Positions 53,601 to 64,000 of a stretch of 64,000 nt of DNA are shown piece after piece. The DNA is from Dipylidium caninum. Lineage: Eukaryota; Platyhelminthes; Cestoda; Cyclophyllidea; Dipylidiidae. The position numbers were made by a program, and so were the translations under genes. How positions within the stretch are numbered: the first letter of the stretch is position 1; each line of letters starts with the position of its first letter. A model generated the notes under the pieces. It was not told the DNA's origin. It saw only the letters and a program-made list of their open reading frames with translations, and did not search any database. The DNA is taken from the NCBI GenBank assembly GCA_017562135.1, contig QEYB01001522.1, positions 124,001 through 188,000 of the forward strand, read 5' to 3'.

Positions 53601-56600
53601 TTCTTAATGAAAATAATCATTTGTAAACCTTATGAGGGAAATCTATAGTTTGCACAAACATTTCTGCTCTAAGACAGATTGGCACAAAACTGGAGGTTGT
53701 AGCACTTTACGTTATCAGCAGGAGCAATTATAAGCACCGAGGGTGCGGATGTCTGCGGTGAGACGAGTTAATAGTGTGCACGGGTGGAGGGTGGAGAGAG
53801 GGGAGTGGGTTTCGGAGGCCAAGAGAAGTGAGTAGAGGATATGCGTCGAACAGACAGTGGGAAGGTGGTCTGAGGAGTAGGAAACAAAGAGATCAGATTA
53901 AGCCTTGGATATTATTTACTCGCGGAGGCCATTGTGTATGAGAATCGCAGTGGCTGGTGGCCTCTCATAGTCCATTAGCACATTTGTTCCACTGAGTTAA
54001 TGGCTAGCCCATCCAGCTCCATCTCGCGCCTAATTTAGTGGTCGGGAGGGAAAGGAGAGTAGTAGAGGAGCGAAGGCAGAGCGGCGATAAGACAGCAAGA
54101 GTCCACCCTCCCGGGGGTGTCGGCGCAACAGATATTGTGGTGAGATAGGAGCACTGGGCAGGAGGCGAGGGTGGAGTAAAGCGCGTCCTGGCTGCACAAA
54201 GGGGTAGGCGTAAGTGCCACGACTTCTCCTGGGATGTACTGGGATGGGATGAGATACTTATCTTGACGTCCGCCCAAGCGGTTTGGTGTTGAAATTGTCT
54301 TACCTACTTACCAACCCACCTTCCTAGCCCAAAGGTAAGAACGTATACAAAAGTTAGGTGCAGTTAGCGCATTTATTTAACTAGCTTCCCCTAAATTAAC
54401 CTACCACTCTGCACAACGCCACCTCATCCTAATCACCACCGTTTAACTTGGTCCACACAGCATACGTCACCAACGTGGATGGTGACGGCGGAAGTACATG
54501 TGCTCCAAGTCACTTGTGTCCCCGAGGTGACGAAACCTTTTCAAGAATCGTGAACAGCATACTCGTAACATAATTTCCGCAATGCCCGCTTTTAGCGGGG
54601 ATTTTGGATATATGCAGATCACTCACACCTCAACTTGCCCATTTACCAAAATAAAACTCAAAGAAAAATTCATAAAGTTTGCTCTGAAGGGACTACAAGT
54701 GGCGCTGCAATTTGTTTGATACGATAGTCTGGCCCTTAGGTTCGGAGTACACCTTTTCGGGCGTGCGGTGCTAGAAGGGCGAGGCAGGGACCGGGGGGTC
54801 CGCCCGCCCATGACCCTCGGAGTACCAGGCGAACGGGGAGAGGACTCGATGAGCAAAGCAGCGTGGAACCGCAGTTGGGTCAAATCACTCGTCGCATCGG
54901 TCAGACAGTCACTGTATTGCAATCACTCGTGATGCCCACCGCATCTATAACCCTTGGGTAACATCAGAGTAATATCAGTTTTACGCTGAGATGCGGTTAT
55001 TTCCCGCACCCCTATCACACATCAAAGTGAACCTAAAGGAAATGACATGCTCAACAGTGGCAATTACCCCGATCACGAATCGCATTCCCTCTGAGCTGCC
55101 TATAACCGACAAATAAGCCCCCCCCCCCCCTCCGTTCTCGCACCTCGGGACACCCTCGCGCAGCGCGACAAGAGAACGGTGGCGGCGGATAACTTCAGGG
55201 TTCTTCATCAGCACTTACTGAAGAAACGTTTGGCCGTTGGCCCTAGTAATTAGGTCAATGCAAGTGGCAGTAGCATGACTACTCCAACAGACTTACTTAT
55301 CTTCAAGCCCGACGTATCTCCATTATGTTATTTATAAATAGGTAAGAGGGACCCCTTCGCGATTCGGACTAGAAGTTTCACAGTTTCGCCGAGATTTATG
55401 ACACAAACCGATTACATGATTCAATATCCTCCGTCCTACCCGTGCATAATTTATTAAAAAAGCAAGTCTCTAATGGCCTTCAATCAAGGGTCTCGTTCAC
55501 CTGTAACGACGGTCCCAAGCATCAGTCCACCGAACGCCCAATGAAACGGGACTATCGGTATGGGGACCAGGAGGATCCGAAAAGCTTAACAAAAGAGATG
55601 CATCACCTCACGCTGGCGTGTTCAGGTTCTCCATGTAAGCAAGCAGCTGATAAACCACTGGCCTCCTACGCCACATTGCGGACTCAACGGACGTCTCATA
55701 TCCCAACCAACTGCTTCAGACATCCGTAGCGCTTCCAGTCTTCTCTAAACCCCTGAGACTTGTAGTGTCCGCAAACGTAAGCCCGTCCTGTGTAGGATAA
55801 ATGTAGATAGTCAACACCACCATGGATTGAATGGCTGGAGGCGAAATAACCACTGTTCAGGCAGGTGGAGCACGAACACGCCTTTGTCAAGTAGGCTCCA
55901 GTCTTGAGGACAAAAAAACCACTTTCTGAATTTATCGGGTCCAGTGCTTCGAAGGCTCTCGTTTGAGCCCACACTCTCGCCGTTCTCGCAGTGGGAGCGG
56001 CGACCTTGTGCACATTGCCACAAATTGGACAGTAGTTGATGATGGTTTAAGGAAACATATTGACTTGGTGGGTAAGGTGGGAAAATGTATCAATCTACGA
56101 AAAAAATTGACTAAATTGTTGAGACGAAATTCTTATCCAACACTATTCAAATTGCACCGCTTGAGAATCGCCGCATAACAGTAGAGGTAAAAAATATGTG
56201 ACAAAAAATATGGGTTTGCAGTAGGAGAGGACAGCTGTTCCAGCGAAGGCTATTTTCCGTCGTTTCTACTACTGTTTGGTGGCCTCTCGCTTGTCCCGCG
56301 TAATCCATCACTAGGACAGGGAAGTCGTCAATTGGGGAAATTATAGGGATAGGCTTTATCAAGGAGATATTAATACATCTACGAACAAAAAACAAACTTG
56401 TGAAAGTAAACCAAGAGCAAAAAGAATGACATGTAGCCCTAGTGGGCAGAAATAGCGTAGTGACAAATTGCTAATTAAAAAGATAATTTAATGAAACCGA
56501 GACTGCATCTTCATTTCCTCGCCACTTCTACTTACCAACTATGCAACTTCCATAAAGGCATGTTGTGGCGACCTTTTTGAATCACTTCAAGGCAATAACT

Positions 56601-57980
56601 CCACAATGCAACTACACACGGCTGGCGGGCTCCCGTTGCGAACACGAGTAATCGGCACCTTAGTGGGCTTAAGATGCCAATTACCGCTCCCACTTTGCTC
56701 TTCCTTTTCGTGTTGTATGCATAAAATCCTGAAACCCGCTTACCTTTCCAGTTACAACTTCAGCGAAATTAATACATACAAATAGGAAAAATTCTTGATC
56801 ATCACCTACATAAACGAAAGACGTTACATGCCGACCAACATAGTAATCTCATAAGAACACTAATGCAACAAGTATATTTCCAATTTGGTCTCCAGGCTCC
56901 AGCAACGCATCATACGACCTCATTAGCCCCGCTTTTATGAACCCAGTGGACATGCGAAGCCGAGTGCAAAGGGGGGAGGGGAGTGCTATGTGGGAAAACT
57001 TGGGTATCGCCGACCCATTTTGGCCATTTTTTGTGTACGGTGATGATGTATTCGGCAATTAAACCCGGCCACCTTGTATGTGCCCACTTCTGGTGCGAGA
57101 TGATGGGCGTAAAGGTCAACAGGGTGGCCATAAAGCGCCCATTCCCCCTCCCAGCCTACTTTTCTCACCCTCCTCCCCTTGATCAAACGAGGAAAGTTTC
57201 AAGAGATCATTCACCAAGCCATCACCATTGAATGCATTTGGGTCTACGCCCTGGTTTTTTGCGTTAATAAAAATAAGGGACCAGACTTAGTAAAAGCTGA
57301 ATCACGTTTCCATCAATCATCTCATGTGAAATAATATGCCCCTAAGCAATTTGCCGTTAGTACAATTGAGATATAAATTTTGAAAACCGATAGTAAGTAA
57401 TGAAAACAATGTATGATTCTCAAATTACTCGTACCAAGTAAACCATTTCAAACCCGAAAACGAAATATTTGAACTTCAGGGAGTTGGAAGTTCTTTGCCC
57501 CTGAATAAATCTACCATAAGAGCAAATATTCGCACACACTACGAAAAATTCGTGTCACATGGGGGTCCTTAGCTAGCCAATGGGATGACACTCAATCTCG
57601 ACAAATTAATGTCAAGAGGTATGACAATAATGAAGGAAAAAACGATCACCAAAATCCCCAGAAATCGGAGTATTTTCGCAACCACTAGAAGCTTTGATCA
57701 AGGATATATTTACCAAAAATAATTAATGAATCATTTTGAGAACCCCATATGCGCAAACAAAACGATATCGACTTGGGTAAAAATCAGTAAAAAGGATAGC
57801 ACGAGATGATTCCAAAAACATCAGCAAAAAGTTTGAGCGTAAACAGATCAACACAACGCCAAATCTAACATAAGTACGCGAATTAACAGCATTAATTGAA
57901 GTTTCGGCAATAAAAGATTCAATGACACACAAGGATAAATTGTGTATTTAAGTAGTTCTATGTACAAATGACACAACACG
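50659..57980. other. 7.3 kb without a recognisable gene
   Basis: Upstream of the Sp gene and downstream of CCDC174. Contents include a 13-nt C run at 55118-55130 and several short open frames on both strands (for example 53433-53648, 54623-54922, 55696-56023) without known domains or splice chains. The CCDC174 3' UTR should lie at the right end. Confidence 0.4.
55118..55130 (+). repeat. 13-nt C homopolymer
   Basis: Uninterrupted run of C, a likely sequencing or assembly weak point. Confidence 0.9.
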
Positions 57981-59741
57981 CTATCTGTAGAAATCAGGAG
58001 GAGCAAACTCCGGATTCCTTTCATTATTTTCCTTTTGCTTATAACTAACAAAACGATTTTTAGGTGGTGGAGGAGCAGATAGAGGAATAAACGATTTCCC
58101 ACGATCCCACTCCCTTGTAGTACGTTTCCTCAACGATGGATTTAGGGTGTCGGGGAAAGGAAGAGTAGTCCCTCTGGGCAACGGAGTCATCACTGTATGG
58201 ACTTCAACTGTGGTGGCTGCAGCAGTTGCCGCTTGCTTCACCTCCGCCTCATCGCGCAGACGACGAAGCATGGAAGCAACGTCAAGGTCATCGGAACCCA
58301 GCTGTTCGACAACAGCACTTGTTGCGGCCGGTGGAGGCGAATGAGGTGATGGAGGTTGTGGTGGCGTCGAGCTCTCTTCCAACAAGTTAGCAGCGGCTGT
58401 AGCCACGTCCGGAAGACCTTTGCGAGCGCGGAGTTGTGCTAACCGTCGACCCATTGCGACGCTACGTTTCGCACGCTCCTCTTCCACTCGTTCCCTCGCA
58501 CGCTCAGTCCGCCGACGTAGCTCACGCAATGCCGCTTGCTCGGCTGCTCGCTGCTCCGCGTCTGCCGAGAAAGCGTAGAAACCCGTACCGTGGTCCCGAA
58601 CTTCACCTTGCCGCAAGTGTGCGTAAGTCACTGGACCCTCGGGGATACTCACTGGTTCGGCCATAACACTGGGAAATGACTTTTCTAGGAGAAATTGAAC
58701 AATTGATAGTAGACAAAACCTACTTTGGGGATATCAGTAGGATTACTAGAATGAAGGAAATGAGTGAGTCAAAGAAACCCAGTTTTTGGGACGGGTGTTC
58801 ACACTAATATGCGTAAATCCTTGCTAATGGTAACCGTCGTGCATCTTAGATGAATTTGCGTTTCCACCGTAGAATAAAAAAGCTGATAGTAATGGTTATG
58901 TATGGCAGGTAATTAGGGCGGTGGGCATTTGACAACCGATTGCAATTAAAACCGGAATGAATAAAATAAAAATAGGGATCAACAAATGTAAAAGATATTC
59001 ATTTTAACAACTTTCAAACCTTCGCATGCAGCACGTGGCATTATCTTAGTAATTAATATTCAGACAACCGTTAAAAACAAGGCAATCATATCCGCTTAAC
59101 AATAATCCACATAAAAGGTATACCATTTTGTTTACAAAACACAGGACCAAACGGATAAGCTCTACCTTAAGTTTATTAAATTAAGAATATTAGCCACTGA
59201 GGTGGGAAATATAAATCAGATAATTACCTAAAGAGTAAAAGAAACACCGGCAAGTATACAAAAGAAGAAAATATAAACCTTGATAATGACCACTTTGATT
59301 CTCATCTGCATTCTTATCATTGGAACCATCGTATGGTCCCTCCTCCATAGCTTTCCGCTCAAAATCAACTAAAGGAGATCTGTCGTCATCAACACTTTCG
59401 TTAGTAGATGTGATGGCAGCTTGTTTAAAGGCTTCATAGAGACGAGCCTTCGCTTCCAGATTGCGTCGGGTTCGTTCCCAGATAGCATCATCTTCAACAG
59501 TCACATCAGCACCTGAAGTCTCGTTCGTCTTCAACTTGTGAGGAGAGGGAGGGCGTTTTAAAAGGGTTGTAACACCAGTACCGCCACCAGCACGCTTTAA
59601 TACAGCGCCCTGAACATCCGGAAGGGTGGTCACCTTTGCCTTAACTTCACTTTGACGCCTGGCAATTTCAGCTTTGAGATCGATAAGAGAGACACCATTG
59701 ACGTCTATACGCCTTTTGCGTCCGGTCGGCAATGACTGCAT
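57981..59741 (-). CDS. CCDC174: CCDC174-like nuclear coiled-coil protein
   Basis: CCDC174 is a nuclear protein linked to RNA processing. Two exons, 59741-59279 and 58684-57981, join in phase (1+2) to give 388 aa (human 467). The N-terminus has GVSLIDLKAEIARRQ, matching human ASSLVDLKAELFRKQ. A later helix has EAKARLYEAFK. The second exon carries GPVTYAHLRQGEVRDHGTGF (human [20 protein letters not shown]), a long charged coiled coil at about residues 194-241, and the signature REWDRGKSF with ERNPEFAPPDFY near the end. The ATG at 59741 was chosen by comparison with the human start; the open frame continues upstream without Met homology. The exon-1 donor (GTTTAT) is weak. The conserved central block of human CCDC174 (WVDYVDSLGRSRRC) is missing, so an unseen middle exon is possible. 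Confidence 0.85.
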
Positions 59742-62568
59742 AATGCAAGCTAATATAAGATTTAAAAGACAGCCATTCATATAGCATGAGAAGGTTTTCA
59801 CAAAAAAGGCATGAATACGGTACAAAGCCGCCCAAAAAGTTGTGGAACAGAAGTTTAGGATGCTGGTAGAATACACATTTTTGACCAGAACATCAACCTG
59901 CAACATTTTGTACCAAGGAGCGCCGCAACAAGCATCACGCAAACATCGACATAGCATCTAGAGGGTTCGTGAAAGCCTATTATTGCACACCTCAAAAAAA
60001 CATTATTTTGGAAAATACTATACGAGAGAGCGCAGCGGTAGCCCGGTTTAAATAATAAATCCTTTTCTTCTCTACGGCAACAAGGAGTATTATTTCTCTA
60101 GTGTCCCAATCCACCCACTTACTCTTAACAGGTTGAGCGGGCAAAAAAATAATCGAGAAAATTTCCCGCAACGGGGACCCAAGAGACAACTATTGCTTGA
60201 TACTCGACCCGCCAGACAAAAACAAGCAGTAAAACAGCTTTGCCAGCGGAAGATCGGAGACGCAAGATTTTGTTCCCCACCTACCTGCAACGGATCACAA
60301 AACCTTTATGCTGAGATAAAATTATACTGGATTTAAAAAGGATAACCATTTTTGACGGAGTGGCATTATTGCACAGCACGTAGTGATGTCTTATAAACGC
60401 TAACATAATTGCGCGCATCAGTTTATGGTATGGTGTAAGTTATGATTTCTCTTCATTAACATGCTAGCAAGTGAGTTCCAAACATATTGATATCCTTCTT
60501 GTTTTGGTGAGCTTGGAATGCTAATATATATATAGCTGTTGTTTGGGCGAAATAGACTATCTCCTTGTATCGCTCCTTTTCTCGATTACGTGCACTTTGA
60601 TACTTCTCAGTTTTCTGGTTTAATCTCAGTTGGTTTTTAACGCCTAAGTTCATCAAGTAAATGATATTGCTTTGGTCAAAAACAATGTTTTTTTCTAAAA
60701 CACATTGTAAGGGTGTTAAAGGGAACATATTGCCCGATTTTAGTGAGAACAATTATGAACATGACTGAAATTTGACTCACCGATGAACAACTCGTATTAA
60801 TTTCCCCGACTTGGAAACTTATTGAAACTCGTATTCTCTTATGAGAGAATGGGTCTGAGTACACACGATTTAGTGAATTTGATTTAGAAGTTATTAAGTT
60901 GTGCATGTAAAGGTTGGAATCTCTGAAATTAACGTTAAATATAAATATAAGGCAAGAGCACAGTTCTTTACACCATTTTTGTTGTAAATAAAAAAAATAT
61001 TTTTCATTGGAATCTGAGACTTTTCACCAAAACTGGGGAATTTATACACCTCTTTTCGAAGAAGATTTTATTTCTACACTTAATAAATTTCATAGTTCCT
61101 CCTCATTATCAACATGGCCCGGTGGTCTTCCTCTAGGCTACTTAATGGTATTCAATTCGCCAGGACGAAATTATTGGAATTAATGTCGAGCATTTTTTAA
61201 TTAGTGGATTAACCCCTTAATGCCTCGTTAATTTTCCTCAAAGCTTGTTGAGTTGTTTCAAAAAGATGTAAACCTCGTTTTGTTTCCATCTATTTCCAAA
61301 GAAAAATAGAATAAAAACGGGATACAGGTTGGTAAAATTTTTAAAAGCTAAGTATAAAGAATTCCTCTAACATTTTTGAATAAAGACATCGAGAGCACGT
61401 TACAATGCGTCTCTTTCGGTCGCAGCTGAACATAGACTAAAAAAACGCTCGTTTAATCATTTCCAACTGAAAACATTTCTTTATGAGTACGAAAATTGCC
61501 TTTTGACGATAGGGTAAATAACGGAGTTTCAGGTAAAATAATTCTTTGCCTTAAAGCCAGGCTTGTGTGGCCTCCGCAATTAAGTGATTTGAATTTTATA
61601 AATCTACAAAGGCTGTGATCAACATCAGAGGTTGCTACGGAGGACGTGTGCCGGGGTGATGTCGTGTCAGGCATATAGCTAGGGCAATGAGTTTATCCAC
61701 ACAATTTGTTCAGTCACAAAAACTTCTTAAGTCAATAAGTGAGGATTTTCGTGGCGTTAGTGACATCTCATCGCTTTTATAAGGCGCTCGGGGGCTCAGT
61801 GCCATCCGAAGGCCAAATTACACCACAACCACGAAGTCTAGACTAATGTGGGGATGGTTTTGCTCTTAACCTGTGGCCTAGAGCTTGCACTCCATAATAA
61901 CACAAATATTGCAAAAGTGTAAACTACACACTCTTATTAAAGGTATGCATGCTGGGGTCGGGATTGTACTTTATGTTTCATTTACTCAGAATATCGTGAG
62001 GATGCACGGGTAGTGTACTTTATTTCCTCCACAGAAACAATGCAGTATGGTTTGTAAAGAAAGGAACAGACACGGTGACCGCGTATTGTGTGTTTTCGAA
62101 TGGAATTCATAAAAGTGGATTTTTCTTATGAGCACTTTTTTCAAATTTGCTTACTCACGGGAGATATCGGAGTTGTAAATCTCCTTTTGGACTTGATGTC
62201 AGTTGGTTCGGTGGTTCACAAGAAGCAATGTAAAAAAATTAACTCAGTATGTAAATGAAGCGAGACCACAAAAAGGGGCTCATGAATTTTGCACCTATTC
62301 CGGACCAATGCGAGAAATCGTGCTGAGTTGTTGAATCAGGCACCTACTATTTTCCTGGAAACATTGAGGATTCCATTTGAAGCTCGTGTTAATACTCACA
62401 CTTTTCTGAATTTTTCTCCAAATACAATTCCGCCATTGAATAAGGGGCTGCATAGCAATTGGCAACCTCAGTAGTAATGCACAAAAGGCTTGGACTGAAA
62501 CGCGAGGGAGGTATATTTTTCGCCTCGGTATTTATGAAACAAAAGCATTCACAACTGCTCAAATCGTT

Positions 62569-62586
62569 GTGTGTGTGTGTGTGTGT
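62569..62586. repeat. GT microsatellite
   Basis: Nine GT units. Confidence 0.9.
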
Positions 62587-62683
62587 ATGGATAATGTGGT
62601 AAAAGTGTTGAGATTCCTGAACCTTGCCCAGATCCTGGCTACCATCGTGGGCTGAGTCCCCTCCGGTAGCTCACAGGCTGAAA

Positions 62684-62700
62684 CGCGGTAGGGGACCGCG
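62684..62700. repeat. perfect hairpin CGCGGT-AGGGG-ACCGCG
   Basis: A 6-bp stem with a 5-nt loop in a GC-rich patch that contrasts with the AT-rich surroundings. It lies about 45 bp before an ACTC repeat. Confidence 0.7.
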
Positions 62701-62746
62701 CTAAATTACGGCAAACCGGTGCCACAAATCGCACCAGGGCGTACAC

Positions 62747-62764
62747 ACTCACTCACTCACTCAC
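62747..62764. repeat. ACTC tetranucleotide repeat
   Basis: Four and a half ACTC units. Confidence 0.85.
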
Positions 62765-63454
62765 ACAAACTAACCACCGACACCTTCTCAACGACATCAC
62801 CTTCTACCTCTTCAACTAGTGGCATAAAGACTTGCTTCTGACTTGTTGTTACGCGCAAGTTGAAGCACCGAGAGCAATTTATCGTTTTAAGGTCTAAAGG
62901 ACTTTCCTGTTACAATGAAGAAATGTCAAGTGTGCAAAACGATTATTAAACTGATTTCTACTTGAGGGGAGCATAAAGTCAGATTCCTCATCAGTCTTGC
63001 CACGTGCTAACAAAACCTCATCCGTGAGGCTTCTCGCCTTCCTCCTCCCCGTACCGTGACTCAACTGACTCGAAATCGCATTTATTCATAAAGTGATTCG
63101 CATAGGACCGCCTATGAGATCCAAACCTCTTGGTCTAATGTTCTGTCGCCGTGCAAGTTCACCTGAGGGGGCCTTATCGCTATATAATTTTCAATGAACG
63201 TCAGGGAAAACAACTGTCAAAAGTGAATGGGGAAAAACTTTGCCCGATATTAGATTAAGAAGTAGAGAATTTTAGGTGTACTTCAAAAAGGTATTCAGAT
63301 AGTATCTTCATGGTGTGAATTCACACCAGAGACGCCGTGCGTTAAGAATAGGTACAATGGTCTGACCAACCTACAAGATATGCGTCGGAGGTAAAGGACA
63401 AGGGTCAAGTTTCTATTTGTCACATCACTTGATCCTTGTAACTGTGAGTTTGCG

Positions 63455-63462
63455 TATAAAAG
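63455..63462 (+). promoter_or_regulatory. TATA box of the secreted-protein gene
   Basis: TATAAAAG 40 nt upstream of the start codon. A transcription start 25-30 nt downstream would leave a 5' UTR of roughly 10-20 nt. Confidence 0.7.
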
Positions 63463-63501
63463 GGAGAGCCCAGCCGAGGAGAGGGTCAAAGGCCTGCAAA
63501 A

Positions 63502-63843
63502 ATGGCAAGCTCAGGACTCGGTTTGACATCTCACATTCTGTTGCTCTTATTAGCACTGCTGGCAACAACCAGGGCCCAACCCGGGACAAGGAGCAAAACG
63601 CAAAACTCCACAGTTACGGCAGGGTCGGTGGACCCCCCTGGTACCACTAGAGACAGTGGTATCACTACGAGCGCTGGTAAAGAATACGAGGTCGTCTTCA
63701 CAGCCACATCATCTACTACTGACTTCCACCCTGATCCGGGCATGGCCACAGACAGCGCGGCCACGAAGAGGCCGATTCTTGAAAGATTACGAGAACCCTA
63801 TCCCACAGAGGAATACACTTATGATTTTCTTCGGGAAATATAA
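63502..63843 (+). CDS. small secreted Ser/Thr-rich protein, possible propeptide
   Basis: Single exon of 113 codons from an ATG directly behind a TATA box. Residues 1-25 form a classic signal peptide (HILLLLLALLATTRA, likely cleavage before Gln26). Residues 26-88 are rich in Ser, Thr, Gly and Pro, with one N-glycosylation site (NST near 35-37), and would suit O-glycosylation. A dibasic KR at 89-90 precedes a 23-residue tail, PILERLREPYPTEEYTYDFL plus REI, with no C-terminal amidation Gly and no Cys. It could be a neuropeptide or hormone precursor releasing this tail, or a small secreted or surface protein of a parasite. I recognise no family. Confidence 0.65.
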   Translation: MASSGLGLTSHILLLLLALLATTRAQPGTRSKTQNSTVTAGSVDPPGTTRDSGITTSAGKEYEVVFTATSSTTDFHPDPGMATDSAATKRPILERLREPYPTEEYTYDFLREI

Positions 63844-64000
63844 AATCCGAAAAACTATAGCATTTGCCACTATTCTTTCATACTTTCTCTCCTATTCCCT
63901 AACCATATAAATCAGTAAATTGTGTGCATTGGTACATTCCTTTTTTTCTACGGAGCTAACCAAATACCTACTGGAAGGTGTGCGATTTTGACATGATTAG
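63844..64000. other. 3' flank of the secreted-protein gene
   Basis: Pyrimidine-rich at first, then AT-rich. No perfect AATAAA is seen; ATATAAA occurs near 63904. Confidence 0.3.

Larger units (their letters stand above)
59742..63454. other. 3.7 kb without a recognisable gene
   Basis: Holds the CCDC174 promoter at the left. Near the right is a GT microsatellite, a short perfect hairpin and an ACTC repeat. Short open frames at 60456-60752 and 61453-61674 (minus) and 62289-62474 (plus) show no known domain. Confidence 0.4.

Noticed and set aside
55696..56023. Minus-strand frame with several Cys (CSCSTCLNSGYF)
   Set aside because: Cys spacing fits no zinc-binding family I know, and no flanking exons or start context support it.
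63656..63910. Second frame overlapping the secreted-protein gene
   Set aside because: Shadow frame without signal peptide or domain; the other frame has the TATA box and signal peptide.

Overview
The window looks like nuclear DNA of a small invertebrate animal, most likely a flatworm, possibly a tapeworm. The genes are animal-type and broken by introns. Several introns are extremely short: 32 to 35 nt in the telomerase and ALG2 genes. Protein sequences are strongly diverged from vertebrate homologues, and genes are compact but separated by several kilobases of apparently non-coding DNA. The flatworm assignment is inference from intron size and divergence. The metazoan assignment rests on the gene set: VPS13B, telomerase, rhotekin, an Sp/Buttonhead factor and CCDC174.

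Layout. Positions 1-15631 (minus) hold almost all of VPS13B, a giant bridge-like lipid-transfer protein, with its N-terminal exon at 14405-15631 and its C-terminus running off the left edge. Telomerase reverse transcriptase (TERT) follows at 16535-19988 (minus), with a phase-consistent exon chain covering motifs T, 1/2, A, B', C, D, E and the C-terminal extension. A short plus-strand reading frame at 20613 has a PNRC-like proline-rich motif. A PDZ-domain gene occupies about 21703-23895 (minus). About 8.6 kb with no recognisable gene follows (simple repeats, an 85-nt purine tract). A three-exon bZIP factor lies at 32497-34365 (minus). After another gene-poor stretch, a rhotekin-like Rho effector (38703-44201, plus) and the dolichol-pathway mannosyltransferase ALG2 (46172-48210, plus) lie in tandem. 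Then come a possible orphan M16-peptidase exon (48777-48946, minus) and a single-exon Sp/Buttonhead zinc-finger gene (49558-50658, minus). After 7.3 kb without recognisable genes is CCDC174 (57981-59741, minus). Near the right edge a small single-exon gene with a clear TATA box encodes a secreted Ser/Thr-rich protein (63502-63843, plus).

The genes do not form one pathway. They are a mix of housekeeping functions (lipid transfer, telomere maintenance, N-glycosylation), signalling (rhotekin, PDZ protein) and transcription factors (bZIP, Sp). I found no mobile element with recognisable coding capacity, no CRISPR, no tRNA or rRNA, and no convincing new multi-gene system. The most unusual items are the short telomerase with tiny introns, the Sp factor with an altered first zinc finger, the PDZ domain interrupted by a long loop, and the small secreted protein with a dibasic cleavage site.

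Exon boundaries were read by eye from GT/AG sites and codon phase. Where I give exact exon limits the phases were checked; elsewhere limits are approximate.
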